Positions 61,994 through 64,000 of a DNA stretch of 64,000 bases are shown in pieces; the first letter of the stretch is position 1; each line of letters starts with the position of its first letter. The notes beneath the pieces are model-generated. The model was not told the DNA's origin, searched no databases, and saw only the letters and a list, made by a program, of their open reading frames with translations. The DNA lies in NCBI GenBank assembly GCA_047602295.1, contig JASGHP010000001.1, forward strand, positions 4,340,001 to 4,404,000. The letters are read 5' to 3'. This DNA comes from JACMLD01 sp047602295. GTDB lineage: Bacteria; Bacteroidota; Bacteroidia; Chitinophagales; Chitinophagaceae. Made by a program: the position numbers and the translations under genes.

Positions 61994-63406
61994 TTAATTA
62001 AAATTTACCCAAGCCGTGCCATCGTAACCCTGCCATTTTTTAAGATCCTTATTATAGATCATCAGGCCTTCTTCGGGTGAAGTAATAGCATCACGTTGGG
62101 CCGTGGTTAAACGTGGTGGCAAAAAGCCCTTTGTATCTGATCTCATGTCTAATATTGCTGATGGGCTTGCGGTAGTAACATTGTTATTGCTGGACAATAC
62201 CAGTGCGCCTGTGTAATCTAAACGGGCTTTTGGCACATTGGCAATGGTAAAGGTGATGCCACGGTCTACCAATTCGCTGTAATTATAATAACTGCCATTG
62301 CCTTGTATTAATAAATCCAGCCCTGCGTATTTGAGGCCCACACCGGCATCGCCATTTCCTGTAATCATTTTAATAGAATGAGTTCCCATATCGCTCAGAA
62401 TTTCCATTCTATTTTCAAAACCATGATAGGGACGGGCATACATTCTTATTCCGGTTGTATAATTTAAATACCCTAACCAGAAGTCTGAATAATCATTTAT
62501 ATTATTTATAGGACCATAGTGCGTTACATTAGGAGCCAGGTACAATGAATTTTGAATGCGTGCAGTGCCACCTACATCTAGTTTATAGGCTGGGTACTGT
62601 GTACCAATACCCACCAAACCTGTTGGCGAGATTTGCATACGCTCTACATTATCTATATTAAAATTAATGGTGCCTCCTCTGCCATTGGAATTGCTATTGG
62701 AATAAATTATTGTATTGGGTCCATCAACATTTGGACGAGAAATACCTCCACCTCCCTGATCATCACCATTGCCAAACCTGAAATTAAGTTCATACTCTGC
62801 AAGGGTTGCATAGCTTACCCAATTAAAGTCTTTGTGCACAGCTCTAATAACTGAAGGACCTGAAATGCCTAAATAAGTAGTATAGTTATAAGATGTGCCA
62901 CCTGGAGAAGCTTTGTAACCAAACATGGAAGCCCCTCCTGTTTCTCCTTCTGCCCTGATATCTCCCAGAATATGCAACTTGGCCGCAGGGTTAGTTGTAC
63001 CAATACCCACATTGCCATTTGCTGCTATCCTGAAACGCTCTGTGTTGTTTGTAATAAAAGGCAGATCATTATTATCTATTGTACCCAATGTTTTTAAACC
63101 GCCATTGCTATTGCCGTTTAATAACCATGCATTCTGGTTGGCGCAACAGCAGATTTTTATGGTGTCTATACCTACCAGGTACATGCTGTCGTTTAGTTTT
63201 GTAACCGGTCTTCTAAACTCTGTTCTGCCTTTGCCTTTATTAAATAAGAAACCCGGCACATGTTGCGTATGGTTTTCTATAATTAGCTCTGCCGTATCGC
63301 AGCTATTGGTAATTTTTACGCTGTCTGCTTTAATGTTGTATACTTTCTGCGCCGACAAGATTTGCAATGTGCACATAAATACAACGAGTAGTAATACAGG
63401 TTTCAT
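61994..63406 (-). CDS. Secreted fibre-like protein with tail-fibre-type repeats
   Basis: 470 aa with a signal peptide (MKPVLLLVVFMCTLQILSAQ). The middle carries the fibre-type phrase twice: ANGNVGIGTTNPAAKLHILGDI (about 130-150) and PTGLVGIGTQYPAYKLDVGGTARI (about 265-290). The C-terminus is the common Bacteroidota ending TTAQRDAITSPEEGLMIYNKDLKKWQGYDGTAWVNFN. Such proteins resemble phage tail fibres but occur singly as host surface or secreted proteins. No phage genes are nearby. The function is unknown; adhesion is a guess. Confidence 0.75.
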   Translation of the reverse strand: MKPVLLLVVFMCTLQILSAQKVYNIKADSVKITNSCDTAELIIENHTQHVPGFLFNKGKGRTEFRRPVTKLNDSMYLVGIDTIKICCCANQNAWLLNGNSNGGLKTLGTIDNNDLPFITNNTERFRIAANGNVGIGTTNPAAKLHILGDIRAEGETGGASMFGYKASPGGTSYNYTTYLGISGPSVIRAVHKDFNWVSYATLAEYELNFRFGNGDDQGGGGISRPNVDGPNTIIYSNSNSNGRGGTINFNIDNVERMQISPTGLVGIGTQYPAYKLDVGGTARIQNSLYLAPNVTHYGPINNINDYSDFWLGYLNYTTGIRMYARPYHGFENRMEILSDMGTHSIKMITGNGDAGVGLKYAGLDLLIQGNGSYYNYSELVDRGITFTIANVPKARLDYTGALVLSSNNNVTTASPSAILDMRSDTKGFLPPRLTTAQRDAITSPEEGLMIYNKDLKKWQGYDGTAWVNFN

Positions 63407-63916
63407 GAATAGAAAGGTTTATGGTGTAACTATTATATGAAATACAAATTCTAAAAGAAGCAAACCTCAATAGTGTTCTCATAACTATTTTAAACAGCAT
63501 AAACATTTATCTATGGCAGCAATACACAGGCTGAAATTTTCTGGTTTTAATGAATTAGTTTTTGAGCTTTAAGTTGTGATGAGCATTCTTTACGACACAC
63601 TATTTCTTTGTTCTTGTTTACTATATAATTTTGCAACAGGCCTCTACAAACACCAGTACGCGAACGCTCTTTGCCAACCCTGCATACCCGCGCCAGTTCA
63701 TTAATTGTTTAAATCCATACTTGTGTGAATTTGGGTAGTTTGTTATTACCTCTAAAGCTTTTAACCCTTGCTCCGCAGCGCAAGCATAGTCAGCACACAG
63801 TAGCCACCCTACCAAGCTTGCGCCAGCTTCTTGTTTTTAAAAGACCATACTTGCGCTAGTTTGAGCTAGCTCCATGCTTAAGCCAGTTCAGGGGCCTGTT
63901 TGGATATCTTTCTATT
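63407..63916. other. Intergenic region with degenerate TTGCGC-type repeats
   Basis: 510 bp without a credible gene. Between about 63640 and 63890 short words recur with variation: CATACTTGTGTGAATTTG (63713-63730) and CATACTTGCGCTAGTTTG (63845-63862); also GCGCCAGTTC, GCGCCAGCTTC and AGCCAGTTC. A 64-codon minus-strand frame (63815-63621) crosses it but shows no protein features. It may be a dispersed element or a decayed gene. Confidence 0.45.
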
Positions 63917-64000
63917 TTATTCATCTTTAACCAAACATTTATAAAATTCACTATTCTTAATTGTACCATCTATATTATAAAACACCCAATAGCCACCTCT
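63917..64000 (-). CDS. C-terminal end of an unknown protein (cut by right edge)
   Basis: The last 27 codons of a leftward gene are visible, ending ...YWVFYNIDGTIKNSEFYK and stopping with TAA at 63917-63919. The W-x-x-Y-N-x-D-G-T pattern resembles MORN-type repeats such as toxin-antidote-like proteins of Bacteroidota. Too little is present to name it. Confidence 0.5.
   Translation of the reverse strand, partial: RGGYWVFYNIDGTIKNSEFYKCLVKDE

Noticed and set aside
61994..63406. Prophage tail-fibre gene
   Set aside because: No other phage gene is nearby, and such fibre-like proteins with signal peptides are common single genes in Bacteroidota.
63621..63815. 64-aa frame on the - strand near the right edge
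   Set aside because: It runs through degenerate repeat words, so it is probably an accidental frame.

Overview
The window looks like a chromosomal segment of a Bacteroidota bacterium, most likely family Chitinophagaceae. The evidence is a SusC/SusD pair, a hybrid two-component regulator with a periplasmic propeller, many lipoproteins with Bacteroidota-style lipoboxes, large DUF3857 transglutaminase-like proteins, AT-rich spacers, and the Bacteroidota order nusB - DUF1573 - yajC - coaE. No rRNA, tRNA, CRISPR array, transposase or phage module was recognised.

Region 1 (1-21835) is a beta-mannan utilisation locus. One leftward operon encodes a secreted GH26 endo-mannanase, a sodium/sugar symporter, a GH130 mannosylglucose phosphorylase and a cellobiose/mannobiose 2-epimerase cut by the left edge. 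This matches the known route: mannan to mannobiose, import, epimerisation to mannosyl-glucose, phosphorolysis. A divergent AraC regulator faces it. Behind it lies a second leftward operon: hybrid two-component sensor, SusC, SusD, two IPT-type surface glycan-binding lipoproteins (one frameshifted), a clan GH-A-like lipoprotein hydrolase and a CE2-type acetyl esterase. Together they would bind, deacetylate, cut, import and phosphorolyse (gluco)mannan.

Region 2 (22-27.9 kb) holds an exported amidohydrolase, a DUF535 protein, a Crp/Fnr-type regulator with a membrane protein, and an ABC-F ATPase with a degenerate second ATP site. Region 3 (28-34.4 kb) is housekeeping: groES-groEL, nusB, DUF1573, yajC, coaE and an RlmK-like rRNA methyltransferase. 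Region 4 (34.4-43.5 kb) has a DinB-fold enzyme and four tandem DUF3857/transglutaminase-like paralogues; three have lost the catalytic Cys and the fourth keeps it but is frameshifted. Region 5 (43.5-64 kb) has queG, an ECF sigma factor with an overlapping single-membrane-span plus outer-membrane-barrel protein, bioA, sppA, folK, a deoxynucleoside kinase, an MFS exporter inside a 79-bp inverted repeat, a Tat-type metallo-beta-lactamase-fold protein, dnaG and a fibre-like secreted protein.

The most unusual signal is not a gene. Between 27.9 and 59.1 kb nearly every loose intergenic space carries short arrays with a strict 7-bp period but variable words (roughly G-T-N-N-T-R-A). Seven times they occur as a left arm on the + strand and a right arm on the - strand, always with the same polarity, around spacers of about 5 to 190 bp. 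The arrays often touch stop or start codons. None was seen in the mannan locus.
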